NCBI GenBank assembly: GCA_964638815.1
Contig: CAZXBB010000108.1
Location: forward strand, 1 to 12,802
DNA length: 12,802 nt
Source of the DNA: CAZXBB01 sp964638815
GTDB taxonomy: Bacteria > Planctomycetota > Phycisphaerae > Phycisphaerales > SM1A02
Direction: 5' to 3'
Made by a program: the position numbers and the translations under genes
Notes under the pieces: model-generated
Told to the model about the DNA's origin: nothing
The model's input: the letters and a program-made list of their open reading frames with translations, nothing else
Database searches by the model: none
Shown: positions 7,010 to 12,802 of the stretch, piece after piece
How positions within the stretch are numbered: the stretch's first letter is position 1
Layout: the number at the start of each line of letters is the position of its first letter

Positions 7010-8242
7010 ATGCCCGCAACGAGAACGACCGGCCGGGACCTCTTCGCCCAGCGCACCGACGCCACCCTGCGGGAGCTGGAATCGAAGGGCCAGCTCAAGA
7101 AGCTCCAGCTCATCGAGGGGCCGATGGACGCCACGGTGCGTCTGCGCGGCTACGGCGAGGTCGGCTGCTTCTGCTCGAACAACTACCTCGGGCTGTCGAA
7201 TCACCCGGAGGTCCGCGCGGCCGCGATCGAAGGCATCGAGACGTACGGCGCCGGCACCGCCTCCGTGCGGTTCATCTGCGGCACGTTCGAGCCGCACCGG
7301 CGGATCGAGACGCGTCTCGCGGAGTTCCTCGGCGTCGAAGCCGCCTACACGTTCGTCTCGTGCTGGACCGCGAGCGAGGCACTGTTCCCGACGCTCTGCG
7401 AACCCGGAGACGTCATCGTCTCCGACGAGCTCAACCACGCGTGCATCATCGACAGCATGCGTCTGGCGACCGTCATCAGGAAGGGCGTCGGCAAGGCGGT
7501 CTACCGGCACAGCGACATGTCGTCGCTCCGCGAGGTGCTGGAGCAGACGCGGGCCGATCCGGAGTTCTCCGGGGTCGCCTGGGTCGTGACCGACGGCGTG
7601 TTCTCGATGGAAGGCGACATCGCGAAGCTGCCGGAGATCCGCGCGCTCTGCGACGAGCACGACGCGATGCTCGTCGTGGACGACTCCCACGGTACGGGCG
7701 TGATGGGATCGACCGGACGGGGCACCCACGAGCACTACGGGATGGCCGGCGCCGACGTGGACTTCTTCATCGGCACCCTCGGCAAGGCGCTCGGCGGGGG
7801 AGCGGGCGGCTACATCGCCGGCTCGCGGCAGGGGATGGACATGATCGTCCAGCGGGCGCGGCCGACCCTGTTCTCCAACGCGCTGCCGTGCACCGTCGCC
7901 TGCTCGGCCGACAGGGCGATCGAGATCCTGATGCGCGAGCCCGGGCGCGTCGCGAAGCTGCGCGAGAACGTCGCCTTCGCCCGCGACGGCATCCGCGCGG
8001 TCGGCTTCGAGGTGCTCGAGTCGCCGACCGCGATCTGCCCGATCATCATCGGCGACACCGCGAAGGCCATCGCGTGGAGCAACCGCCTCCTCGAACTCGG
8101 TGTGTTCGTGATCGGCTTCGGCTACCCCGTCGTCCCGGAGGGAACCGCCCGGCTGCGCGTGCAGATCTCCGCGGCGCACGAGCGGGAGCACCTCGAGAAG
8201 CTCATCGCGTGCCTGAAGACGCTGAAGGCCGAGGTCGGGTAG
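7010..8242 (+). CDS. kbl: Glycine C-acetyltransferase (2-amino-3-ketobutyrate CoA ligase)
   Basis: PLP-dependent cytoplasmic enzyme of the alpha-oxoamine synthase family. It cleaves 2-amino-3-ketobutyrate with CoA to glycine and acetyl-CoA, the second step of threonine breakdown after threonine dehydrogenase. The 410-aa length is close to the family norm. Seen are CSNNYLGLSNHP (55-66), SDELNHACIIDSMRL (138-152), the PLP-contact DDSHGTG (224-230), the Schiff-base lysine K259 in GTLGKALGGGAGG, and the C-terminal GYPVVPEGTARLRVQISAAH (371-390) typical of KBL. BioF and HemA are related alternatives, but the nearby threonine dehydrogenase and the C-terminal block favour KBL. The start ATG at 7010 follows GAGGAG (6995-7000) with 9 nt spacing. 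It lies 38 bp after the zinc-ribbon gene in a same-strand run, probably one operon from 3500. Confidence 0.93.
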   Translation: MPATRTTGRDLFAQRTDATLRELESKGQLKKLQLIEGPMDATVRLRGYGEVGCFCSNNYLGLSNHPEVRAAAIEGIETYGAGTASVRFICGTFEPHRRIETRLAEFLGVEAAYTFVSCWTASEALFPTLCEPGDVIVSDELNHACIIDSMRLATVIRKGVGKAVYRHSDMSSLREVLEQTRADPEFSGVAWVVTDGVFSMEGDIAKLPEIRALCDEHDAMLVVDDSHGTGVMGSTGRGTHEHYGMAGADVDFFIGTLGKALGGGAGGYIAGSRQGMDMIVQRARPTLFSNALPCTVACSADRAIEILMREPGRVAKLRENVAFARDGIRAVGFEVLESPTAICPIIIGDTAKAIAWSNRLLELGVFVIGFGYPVVPEGTARLRVQISAAHEREHLEKLIACLKTLKAEVG

Positions 8243-8321
8243 CGAGCCGCTTCGCGCGCCGCGCCGGGAGGCTTGGCGCGCTGCCGGTTGAGCGATCGCG
8301 AGCGCGCCATCAGCTCCCGTC

Positions 8322-8351
8322 CGTGTGCGCGTGCGTGTGCGTGTCCGTGAC
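8322..8351 (+). repeat. Short hexamer repeat of the CGYGTS family
   Basis: Units CGTGTG, CGCGTG, CGTGTG and CGTGTC run from 8322 to 8345, followed by a degenerate CGTGAC (8346-8351). The consensus is the same as that of the 25-unit array at 9031-9180, about 700 bp away on the other side of the four-helix-bundle gene. The gene-free stretch 8243-8469 otherwise holds only the hairpin at 8418-8446. Confidence 0.7.
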
Positions 8352-8417
8352 GCGTGCATTGCGCCGCAAGGCCGGGCGGCGCCGGGAACGGCGGGAGTCC
8401 CTCGACCGCCCCGCGCA

Positions 8418-8446
8418 CCCGGCCCTGGCCAGGGGCCAGGACCGGG
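8418..8446. terminator. GC-rich hairpin between convergent genes, probable bidirectional terminator
   Basis: CCTGGCC (8424-8430) pairs with GGCCAGG (8434-8440) across a 3-nt loop. After one C-A mismatch, CCCGG (8418-8422) pairs with CCGGG (8442-8446), giving a 12-bp stem. It lies between the kbl stop and the stop of the minus-strand gene at 8470, where transcription from both sides should end. No T-tract is present, so the mechanism is inferred from position and stability. Confidence 0.5.
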
Positions 8447-8469
8447 GCATACGTGTCACGTGAGGCGAA

Positions 8470-8790
8470 CTACGGCCTGGCCAGCCGCACGAGCGTACCG
8501 ACGATACGGCTCTGCCGATCAATGGCATCGGCACTGAGCGAGTCGACGTACTGAAGTCGAACGGCGATATCGAGAGCGCCGACCGATTCGCGCATCTCCT
8601 GCAAAGCGATTCGGTAGGCCTTCCGCTTGTTGCCGCCCGTGGCGCCCATGCCTTCGGCGGTATTGAGACCGACCGAGGTCGAGGAGCGCCGAAGTTGATC
8701 GGCAAGGTTCGGATCGTGCTGACGGACGGAACGGATCACAGGCGGCAGAGAGGCGATCCAGTCGAGGATGACAGGGTAGATATGCAGCAT
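8470..8790 (-). CDS. Four-helix-bundle protein (23S rRNA intervening-sequence / Avd-like family)
   Basis: The 106-aa protein carries the family hallmark QLRRSSTSVGLNTAEGMGAT (32-51), equivalent to the usual QLRRAxxSIxxNIAEG. It is followed by KRKAYRIALQEMRESVGALD (55-74) and a final helix to the C terminus. Members are small basic helical bundles first seen encoded within intervening sequences of 23S rRNA genes; the related Avd protein assists reverse transcriptase in diversity-generating retroelements. No rRNA, reverse transcriptase or variable repeat is visible here, so this is a stand-alone member with unknown function, perhaps RNA binding. AAGGAG lies 8 nt upstream of the start. The gene is bracketed by CGYGTS hexamer repeats, and its upstream region runs into the mirrored element at 8855. 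Confidence 0.88.
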   Translation of the reverse strand: MLHIYPVILDWIASLPPVIRSVRQHDPNLADQLRRSSTSVGLNTAEGMGATGGNKRKAYRIALQEMRESVGALDIAVRLQYVDSLSADAIDRQSRIVGTLVRLARP

Positions 8791-8820
8791 CAGTTGAGCT
8801 CCTTACGCAGAGGTGGAATC

Positions 8821-8843
8821 GCGCCCGAACCCGTTCCGGGCGC
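8821..8843. promoter_or_regulatory. Inverted repeat upstream of the four-helix-bundle gene
   Basis: GCGCCCG (8821-8827) pairs with CGGGCGC (8837-8843) across a 9-nt spacer, 30 bp upstream of the minus-strand start at 8790. It could be an operator or an mRNA leader hairpin; only the symmetry supports this. Confidence 0.3.
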
Positions 8844-8871
8844 AACCCCCGCTCCGCGTCACGCGCAGGAC

Positions 8872-8913
8872 ATGTCAAGGGCGGCGCAGCCGAGCGCAGC
8901 TATCCCTTGACAT
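8872..8913. repeat. Left-arm hairpin of the mirrored element
   Basis: ATGTCAAGGG (8872-8881) is the exact complement of CCCTTGACAT (8904-8913), a 10-bp stem with a 22-nt loop. The stem contains TTGACA, identical to the consensus -35 hexamer, in both directions. No matching -10 was found at the right spacing. Confidence 0.85.
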
Positions 8914-9030
8914 TACCGAGCATGACGCGACACTGGAGGTGCCCGCAACGCAACCCCTTCCACCATTTGGGCAATGCCCGCGCAGCGGGCGAGACGTAAG
9001 ACTGTTCGCCTCGAGCGCTCGGTTGCGCGC

Positions 9031-9180
9031 CGTGTGCGCGTCCGTGTGCGCGTCCGCGTGCGCGTCCGTGTCCGCGTCCGCGTCCGTGTCCGTGTCCGTG
9101 TCCGTGTCCGTGTCCGTGTCCGTGTCCGCGTCCGCGTGCGCGTCCGTGTCCGCGTGCGCGTCCGCGTCCGCGTCCGTGTG
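9031..9180. repeat. Hexanucleotide tandem array, 25 units of CGYGTS
   Basis: Exactly 150 bp split into 25 in-register hexamers in which only the third (T/C) and sixth (C/G) positions vary. Seven consecutive identical CGTGTC units lie in the middle (9085-9126), with mixed units on both sides, a pattern expected of expansion from the centre by slippage. It forms the core of the mirrored element. All frames are open through it and would encode Val-Arg or Asp-Thr/Ala dipeptide runs, but no start, ribosome site or flanking domain supports a protein. Confidence 0.95.
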
Positions 9181-9272
9181 CATGCCCGCGTGACGTCGCG
9201 CCCGCTTCGCGGTCTTGCCCAAGGGGGGGCGTTGGCTCGCAGCGGCAGTTCATCGTGGCGTCATGCTCGGTC

Positions 9273-9313
9273 ATGTCAAGGGTTCGCTTCGCCGGCTGCG
9301 CCGCCCTTGACAT
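9273..9313. repeat. Right-arm hairpin of the mirrored element
   Basis: ATGTCAAGGG (9273-9282) pairs with CCCTTGACAT (9304-9313), a 10-bp stem identical to the left-arm hairpin with a 21-nt loop whose 3' half is conserved. It lies 22 bp beyond the stop of the minus-strand btpA-like gene, so it may also act as its 3'-end hairpin. Confidence 0.85.
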
Positions 9314-9334
9314 GCCCTGCGCGTGACGCGCGCA

Positions 9335-10132
9335 TCACCGCGCCGCGACGATCCGCCTCGCCCGCCCGGGGTCCACCGGGTTCGACCACACACCGTCGCG
9401 CTTGCACCAGGAGCCGACGATCAGCGCGTCGGCGGACTCGAGGAGCCCCGCCACGGTGTCCGGGGTCGCGCCCGACCCGACGACGACCGGCACGGCGACT
9501 GCCTCCCGGACCGCGCGCAGGTCGTCGGGAGATGTCGGATCGCCCGTCACGGCGCCGGTCACCACGACGGCGTCGGCACCGAAGAAGACCGCGGCTCGGG
9601 CCGTTTCCGCCAGCGGGACGTCGGCGGTCAGCGCATGGGCGCTGTGCTTCTTCTTCACGTCGGCGACGATCGCGACGTCCCCGGCGCCGATCGCCCTCCG
9701 GTAACGCAGCAGCGGTCCCGCGTCGGCCTCCTCGAGCAGTCCCTCGTCGGCAACCGACGCGAAGACGAACCCCTCGACGCGCACGAAGGCGCCCCCGATC
9801 GACTGTGCGACGGCGAGGGCGGCGCGGTTGGCGCCCGCCAGGATCTGGACGCCGATCGGCACCGCGACGGCGGCCCGGACCGCCGCGCCGACCGCGGTCA
9901 TGCCCGCCACGATCTCCGGACCGACCTCGCGTCGCAGGTAGGGCACGTCGTGCATGTTCTCGATGAGGATGGCATCGAAGCCGGCGTCCACGAGGGCGGT
10001 CGCCTCGCGCGCCGCCTGCCCGGCGATCGTCGCGATCGGCGCCGCGTGACGCGGCGTGCCCGGGAGTGCGCCGACGTGGACCATGCCGACGAGAGCGCGG
10101 TCGCGGCCGAAGATGTCGGCGGTCGATCGCAT
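9335..10132 (-). CDS. BtpA/SgcQ-family TIM-barrel protein
   Basis: The 265-aa sequence has the family landmarks LVGMVHVGALPGTPRH (14-29), GFDAILIENMHDVPYL (51-66), GVQILAGANRAALAVA (94-109), AFVRVEGFVFASVADEG (115-131), VADVKKKHSAHAL (157-169), GADAVVVTGAVTGDPT (185-200), VVVGSGATPDTV (216-227) and the terminal ADALIVGSWCKRDGVW (234-249). These alternate as beta/alpha units of a TIM barrel. In Synechocystis, BtpA stabilises photosystem I proteins; in other bacteria (E. coli SgcQ) the biochemical role is unknown. No photosynthesis gene is seen here, so a metabolic role is more likely. The start is 9 bp after the folE stop on the same strand, implying one transcript. No strong ribosome site is visible. 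The gene's 3' end abuts the mirrored element. Confidence 0.88.
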   Translation of the reverse strand: MRSTADIFGRDRALVGMVHVGALPGTPRHAAPIATIAGQAAREATALVDAGFDAILIENMHDVPYLRREVGPEIVAGMTAVGAAVRAAVAVPIGVQILAGANRAALAVAQSIGGAFVRVEGFVFASVADEGLLEEADAGPLLRYRRAIGAGDVAIVADVKKKHSAHALTADVPLAETARAAVFFGADAVVVTGAVTGDPTSPDDLRAVREAVAVPVVVGSGATPDTVAGLLESADALIVGSWCKRDGVWSNPVDPGRARRIVAAR

Positions 10133-10141
10133 GACCGGATG

Positions 10142-10789
10142 CTACCCGATCCCCTTGTTCATCCCGATCAGCGTCAGCAGCTCCTGCCGCGAGGCCTCGT
10201 CGTTGAGGAAACAGCCGTGCAGCTTGCTCGTGGTCGTCCACGATCCGGGCTTGCGCACGCCGCGGTAGCACATGCAGAAGTGCTGGCACGTCACGATGAC
10301 GGCGACGCCCTGGGGCCGGAGCGCGTCCCAGATCGTGCCGGCGATCTGCGCCGTCAGCTTCTCCTGGACCTGGAGCCGCTTCGCGTACGCATCGACGACG
10401 CGGGCGATCTTCGAGAGGCCGACGACCTTGCCGTCGGGAATGTACGCGACGTGCGCCTTGCCGACGAAGGGCACCATGTGGTGCTCGCAGTGGCTGTGCA
10501 GTTCGATGTCGCTGATGAGGACGAGCTCGTTATAGCCTTCGACCTCGGTGAACGTGCGCTCGAGGAACGAAGCGGGGTCCTCGTTGTACCCGCGGAAGTG
10601 ATCGCGCATCGCGCCCACGACGCGCCGGGGCGTGTCGGCGAGGCCTTCGCGGTCGGGGTCCTCGCCGATGAGCCGGAGCAGCGTGCGGACGCCCTCCATC
10701 GCCTCGCGCTCGGCCGGCGTCTCCGCGCCGCGCTGCGGCACCGTGTTCGTCCCGTCGCTCGATGTCGGATCGGGGGAAATGCGTGTCAT
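10142..10789 (-). CDS. folE: GTP cyclohydrolase I
   Basis: Converts GTP to 7,8-dihydroneopterin triphosphate, the first step of tetrahydrofolate and other pterin synthesis, and acts as a homodecamer in the cytoplasm. The 215-aa protein has a variable N-terminal tail (1-25), then DREGLADTPRRVVGAM (46-61), the zinc site HSHCEHHMVPF with C101 and H104, GKAHVAYIPDGKVVGLSKIA (110-129), RLQVQEKLTAQIA (138-150) and the third zinc ligand C172 in QHFCMCYRGVRKPGS. All expected catalytic and zinc residues are present. The start ATG at 10787-10789 has only a weak purine stretch upstream. It lies about 100 bp downstream of the S9 peptidase stop and 9 bp upstream of the btpA-like gene. Confidence 0.96.
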   Translation of the reverse strand: MTRISPDPTSSDGTNTVPQRGAETPAEREAMEGVRTLLRLIGEDPDREGLADTPRRVVGAMRDHFRGYNEDPASFLERTFTEVEGYNELVLISDIELHSHCEHHMVPFVGKAHVAYIPDGKVVGLSKIARVVDAYAKRLQVQEKLTAQIAGTIWDALRPQGVAVIVTCQHFCMCYRGVRKPGSWTTTSKLHGCFLNDEASRQELLTLIGMNKGIG

Positions 10790-10860
10790 GGCAGGGTCTC
10801 GCGGTCGGAAGGTCTCGTTGTCCCGTTGCGCCCCCGAGCCGCGGGTCCAGGGCCAGGTCT

Positions 10861-10877
10861 GGGGAGGGGGGGGAGGG
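10861..10877 (+). other. G-rich tract in the peptidase-folE spacer
   Basis: Runs of 4, 8 and 3 G separated by single A residues on the plus strand (C-rich on the transcribed sense of folE). The 8-G run can be split to give four G-tracts, so a G-quadruplex is possible on the template strand. It lies 72 bp upstream of the folE start within a 102-bp spacer that otherwise shows no clear promoter. Confidence 0.35.
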
Positions 10878-10891
10878 CGTGCCGGGCAGCT

Positions 10892-12802
10892 CTACCCCTT
10901 CCGGAGATAGCGCGCCCACCAGCCGAGGATCTGCTCGAGCCGGTGCACCCGCATGTCCGGGGGTCCGGTCCGGCTCATGCCGTGGCTCGTCGTGCGAGGA
11001 TAGCGCACGAGACGCGTCGGCACCTTCAGCAGCGTCAGCGCCGTGTACAGTTGCTCCGCCTGCTCGACGTTGCAGCGCAGGTCGCCCTCGCTGTGAATGA
11101 TGAGCGTCGGCGTCCGGCAGCTCCCGATGTACCGGATCGGGCTCTGGTCCCACAGAGCGCTGGTGCGGTCCCAGTGGTTGCCGGGGAAGTAGCGGTCGGG
11201 CTCGTTGCAGAAGTCGCTGTTGCCCATCAGCCCGACCATGTCGGACACGCAGCGATCGGTGATCGCGCCGGCGAAGGCTCGCGTGTGGCCGATGATCCAG
11301 TTCGTCATGTAGCCGCCGTAGCTGCCGCCCATGACGCCCATTCGCTTCGCGTCCACCGCGCGGTGTTCCTGCATGTGCGCCGTGACGGCCTGGAGGTCCG
11401 CCCAGTCCGCATCGCCCCAGCGGCCGCGAATCGCGTTGCAGAAGTCGCGTCCGTAGCCCTTGCTGCCGCGCGGGTTCGAAAAGAACACCGCGTAGCCGGC
11501 GCCGGCGAGGACCTGGAACTCGTGGAAGAACGTGTACCCGTACTGGGTGTGCGGGCCGCCGTGGATCTCGAGCACCGCCGGGTGCCGGCGGCGCGGGCCG
11601 GCCGCGGGCGGGAGCATCGTCCAGACCTGGACGCGCGTGCCGTCGGCGGAGCGGACCCACGTGGACGTCGGGCTCGACAGCGCGAGCTCGCCCAGGAGGG
11701 CGCGGTTGAGATCGGTGCGCGCGCGGACCTTCGTCTCGTCCTTCCCGAGCTCGGCGACGTGCACCTCGTCCGTCTTCGTCGGCGAGCCGACCGTGAGCGC
11801 CATGCGCGTGCCGTCGGCGGAGACGTTGCCGAGTCCGTGCGAACGATGGCCCGTCGTCAGGAACCGGAGCTCGCCGCCGTTCCGGCCGATCCGGGCCACG
11901 TGCGCCGCACCGTGCCAGCCGATCTGCGCATAGAGACCGCGGCTGTCGGGCTGCCACCGGAAGACCGGCACGAAGGGAACCTCGCCCGTGTCGGAGATCG
12001 GCGACGCCATCAGGCAGTGGTCGGTGCGCGCGGTCAGGCAGCGCGCCTTGCCCTTCGCCGGGTCGCAGATCCAGAGCTGGAGGTTCTCCGTGGTGTACGT
12101 GCCGTCGCCAGCGCCTTCGCGTCCGGCGTACGCGATCCACTTCCCGTCGGGCGACCACAGCGGGAACGCCTTCGCGCCTTCGGGCATGTTCGGGATCGGC
12201 GTGATGCGGCCCGTCGAGACGTTGATGCGAAGGAGCTCGTCGCTCCACGCCTCGAGCCCCGCCCGGCGGGACCTGTTGGTCGCGACGACGAGCTGCCGGC
12301 CGTCGGGCGAGTAGTCGTACTCGAAGAACCCGAGCGTGTCCTTCTCGAAGACGACCCGGTGCGCGCCGGTCGCGACGTCGACGACGTGGAGGTGATATCG
12401 CTGCGCGTTGAAGTAGCCGTCGCCGTCGAGGCGATACCACCAGTGGTCGATCACCCGGGGCGGATCGGTGAGCCCGGCGGCCTCGCGCGCCTTCTTCGCC
12501 GCCTCGGTCCACTCCGGATCCTGCTCGCGGAACTTGACGGCGAGCGTCGAGCCGTCCGGCGCCCACCGGAAGCTCTCGATCGAGCCCTCGGGGAACGACG
12601 TGAGCGCCAGCGCCTCGCCGCCGTCCGCGTCGATCGTGAAGACCTGGGGCCGGTGCCGGTCCCGCGCGCCGATGAACGCGATGCGTCCTCCGTCCGGCGA
12701 CCACCTGGGATGGCGGTCCCGGGCCCCGTTCGTGAACTGTCGCGCCGGGCCGTCCTCGACGTCCACGCGCCAGAGGTTGCTGAGGTACTCGTTCCGGTCC
12801 CC
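10892..12802 (-). CDS. S9 family serine peptidase (prolyl oligopeptidase / acylaminoacyl-peptidase type), N-terminally truncated by window edge
   Basis: 636 residues are visible; the frame stays open to the window end, so an internal GTG at 12766 is not the real start. The N-terminal two thirds show WD40-like beta-propeller repeats (HPRWSPDGGRIAFIGARD, FRWAPDGSTLAVKF, YDYSPDGRQLVVATN, PLWSPDGKWIAYAG). The C-terminal third is an alpha/beta hydrolase: oxyanion region EIHGGPHTQYGY, nucleophile S494 of GGSYGGYMTNW (codon 11321-11323), acid D574 in SEGDLRC and H607 in TSHGMSRTG, counted within the visible part. The triad is complete, so it should be active against short peptides. The family is about 650-690 aa, so only a few dozen residues are missing. 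Any signal peptide would be in that missing part, so location is undecided. It is upstream of folE on the same strand. Confidence 0.93.
   Translation of the reverse strand, partial: GDRNEYLSNLWRVDVEDGPARQFTNGARDRHPRWSPDGGRIAFIGARDRHRPQVFTIDADGGEALALTSFPEGSIESFRWAPDGSTLAVKFREQDPEWTEAAKKAREAAGLTDPPRVIDHWWYRLDGDGYFNAQRYHLHVVDVATGAHRVVFEKDTLGFFEYDYSPDGRQLVVATNRSRRAGLEAWSDELLRINVSTGRITPIPNMPEGAKAFPLWSPDGKWIAYAGREGAGDGTYTTENLQLWICDPAKGKARCLTARTDHCLMASPISDTGEVPFVPVFRWQPDSRGLYAQIGWHGAAHVARIGRNGGELRFLTTGHRSHGLGNVSADGTRMALTVGSPTKTDEVHVAELGKDETKVRARTDLNRALLGELALSSPTSTWVRSADGTRVQVWTMLPPAAGPRRRHPAVLEIHGGPHTQYGYTFFHEFQVLAGAGYAVFFSNPRGSKGYGRDFCNAIRGRWGDADWADLQAVTAHMQEHRAVDAKRMGVMGGSYGGYMTNWIIGHTRAFAGAITDRCVSDMVGLMGNSDFCNEPDRYFPGNHWDRTSALWDQSPIRYIGSCRTPTLIIHSEGDLRCNVEQAEQLYTALTLLKVPTRLVRYPRTTSHGMSRTGPPDMRVHRLEQILGWWARYLRKG

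Larger units (their letters stand above)
8855..9330. mobile_element. 476-bp mirrored repeat element (MITE/REPIN-like) with hexamer core
   Basis: The ends 8855-8892 and 9293-9330 are inverted copies matching at 37 of 38 positions (one mismatch, 8870/9315). Further mirrored blocks lie inside in the same order: ACCGAGCATGACGC (8915-8928) against 9258-9271, TTGGGCAA (8967-8974) against TTGCCCAA (9215-9222), and GCGGGCG-N-GACGT (8985-8997) against its complement at 9193-9205. Between the arms lies the 25-unit hexamer array. No transposase frame is present; the frames crossing it are low-complexity readings of the repeat. I see no target-site duplication. The right end stops 4 bp from the stop codon of the btpA-like gene. 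Its architecture suggests a non-autonomous mobile or REP-type palindromic element, but mobility is inferred from symmetry alone. Confidence 0.65.

Noticed and set aside
4425..7019. Very long minus-strand open frame opposite the SPFH and zinc-ribbon genes
   Set aside because: Antisense shadow in GC-rich DNA: Arg/Val/Asp/His-rich with no domain, while the plus-strand genes show clear families and ribosome sites.
585..8430. Shared 10-mer GGCCCTGGCC in the hairpins at 585-594 and 8421-8430 as a repeat family
   Set aside because: A 10-bp GC-only-type word can recur by chance in DNA this GC-rich, and the flanking sequences of the two hairpins do not match.
8908..8935. TTGACA at 8908-8913 as a promoter -35 inside the element
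   Set aside because: The hexamer is part of the hairpin stem, and no -10-like hexamer lies 16-18 nt downstream.
8851..9334. Target-site duplication flanking the mirrored element
   Set aside because: Bases outside the inverted repeats (GCTC on the left, CGCA on the right) do not match, so no duplication can be claimed.
8974..9966. Long open frame encoding a Val-Arg dipeptide run through the hexamer array
   Set aside because: Openness follows from the stop-free CGYGTS repeat and GC-rich antisense of the btpA-like gene; no ribosome site, domain or natural composition.
10530..12704. Long minus-strand open frame overlapping the S9 peptidase and folE
   Set aside because: Out-of-frame reading of two genes whose catalytic motifs are intact in the other frame; composition is Arg/Pro/Ala-rich.

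Overview
The window is GC-rich and densely coding. Gene content (SDR-type threonine dehydrogenase, stand-alone four-helix-bundle protein, S9 peptidase, SPFH/zinc-ribbon pair) would suit a soil or sediment bacterium such as an Acidobacteriota member, but no marker gene here fixes the phylum. Nothing in the coding regions looks like phage, plasmid or CRISPR.

Left region (1-2107): a truncated GAF-domain sensor gene (minus) is divergent from an orphan HTH plus receiver-domain regulator (plus). Their shared spacer holds a 13-bp tandem repeat array and a long GC-rich hairpin. A 71-aa hypothetical protein (minus) follows, convergent with the regulator. A gene-free stretch of about 320 bp then leads into a Fsr-like MFS transporter, whose start lies inside a perfect 15-bp tandem duplication.

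Centre (2108-8242), all plus strand: the MFS exporter, then what reads as a threonine-catabolism cluster. It comprises SDR-type L-threonine 3-dehydrogenase, an SPFH protein with a C-terminal GYF_2-like domain, a double zinc-ribbon membrane-anchored protein, and glycine C-acetyltransferase (2-amino-3-ketobutyrate CoA ligase). The two enzymes would convert threonine to glycine plus acetyl-CoA. The two genes between them resemble the YdjI/YdjG membrane-stress proteins of Bacillus subtilis, an unexpected insertion in a catabolic pair.

Right-centre (8243-9334): a convergent hairpin, a four-helix-bundle (23S rRNA IVP / Avd-like) gene, and a 476-bp mirrored element. The element has 38-bp terminal inverted repeats (one mismatch), a hairpin in each arm, further matching inner blocks, and a core of exactly 25 hexamers of consensus CGYGTS. 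It abuts the stop codon of the next gene and is the most unusual structure in the window.

Right region (9335-12802), all minus strand: a truncated S9 prolyl-oligopeptidase-type serine peptidase, then folE (GTP cyclohydrolase I), then a BtpA/SgcQ-family TIM-barrel protein. They run in one direction and folE-btpA are separated by only 9 bp.
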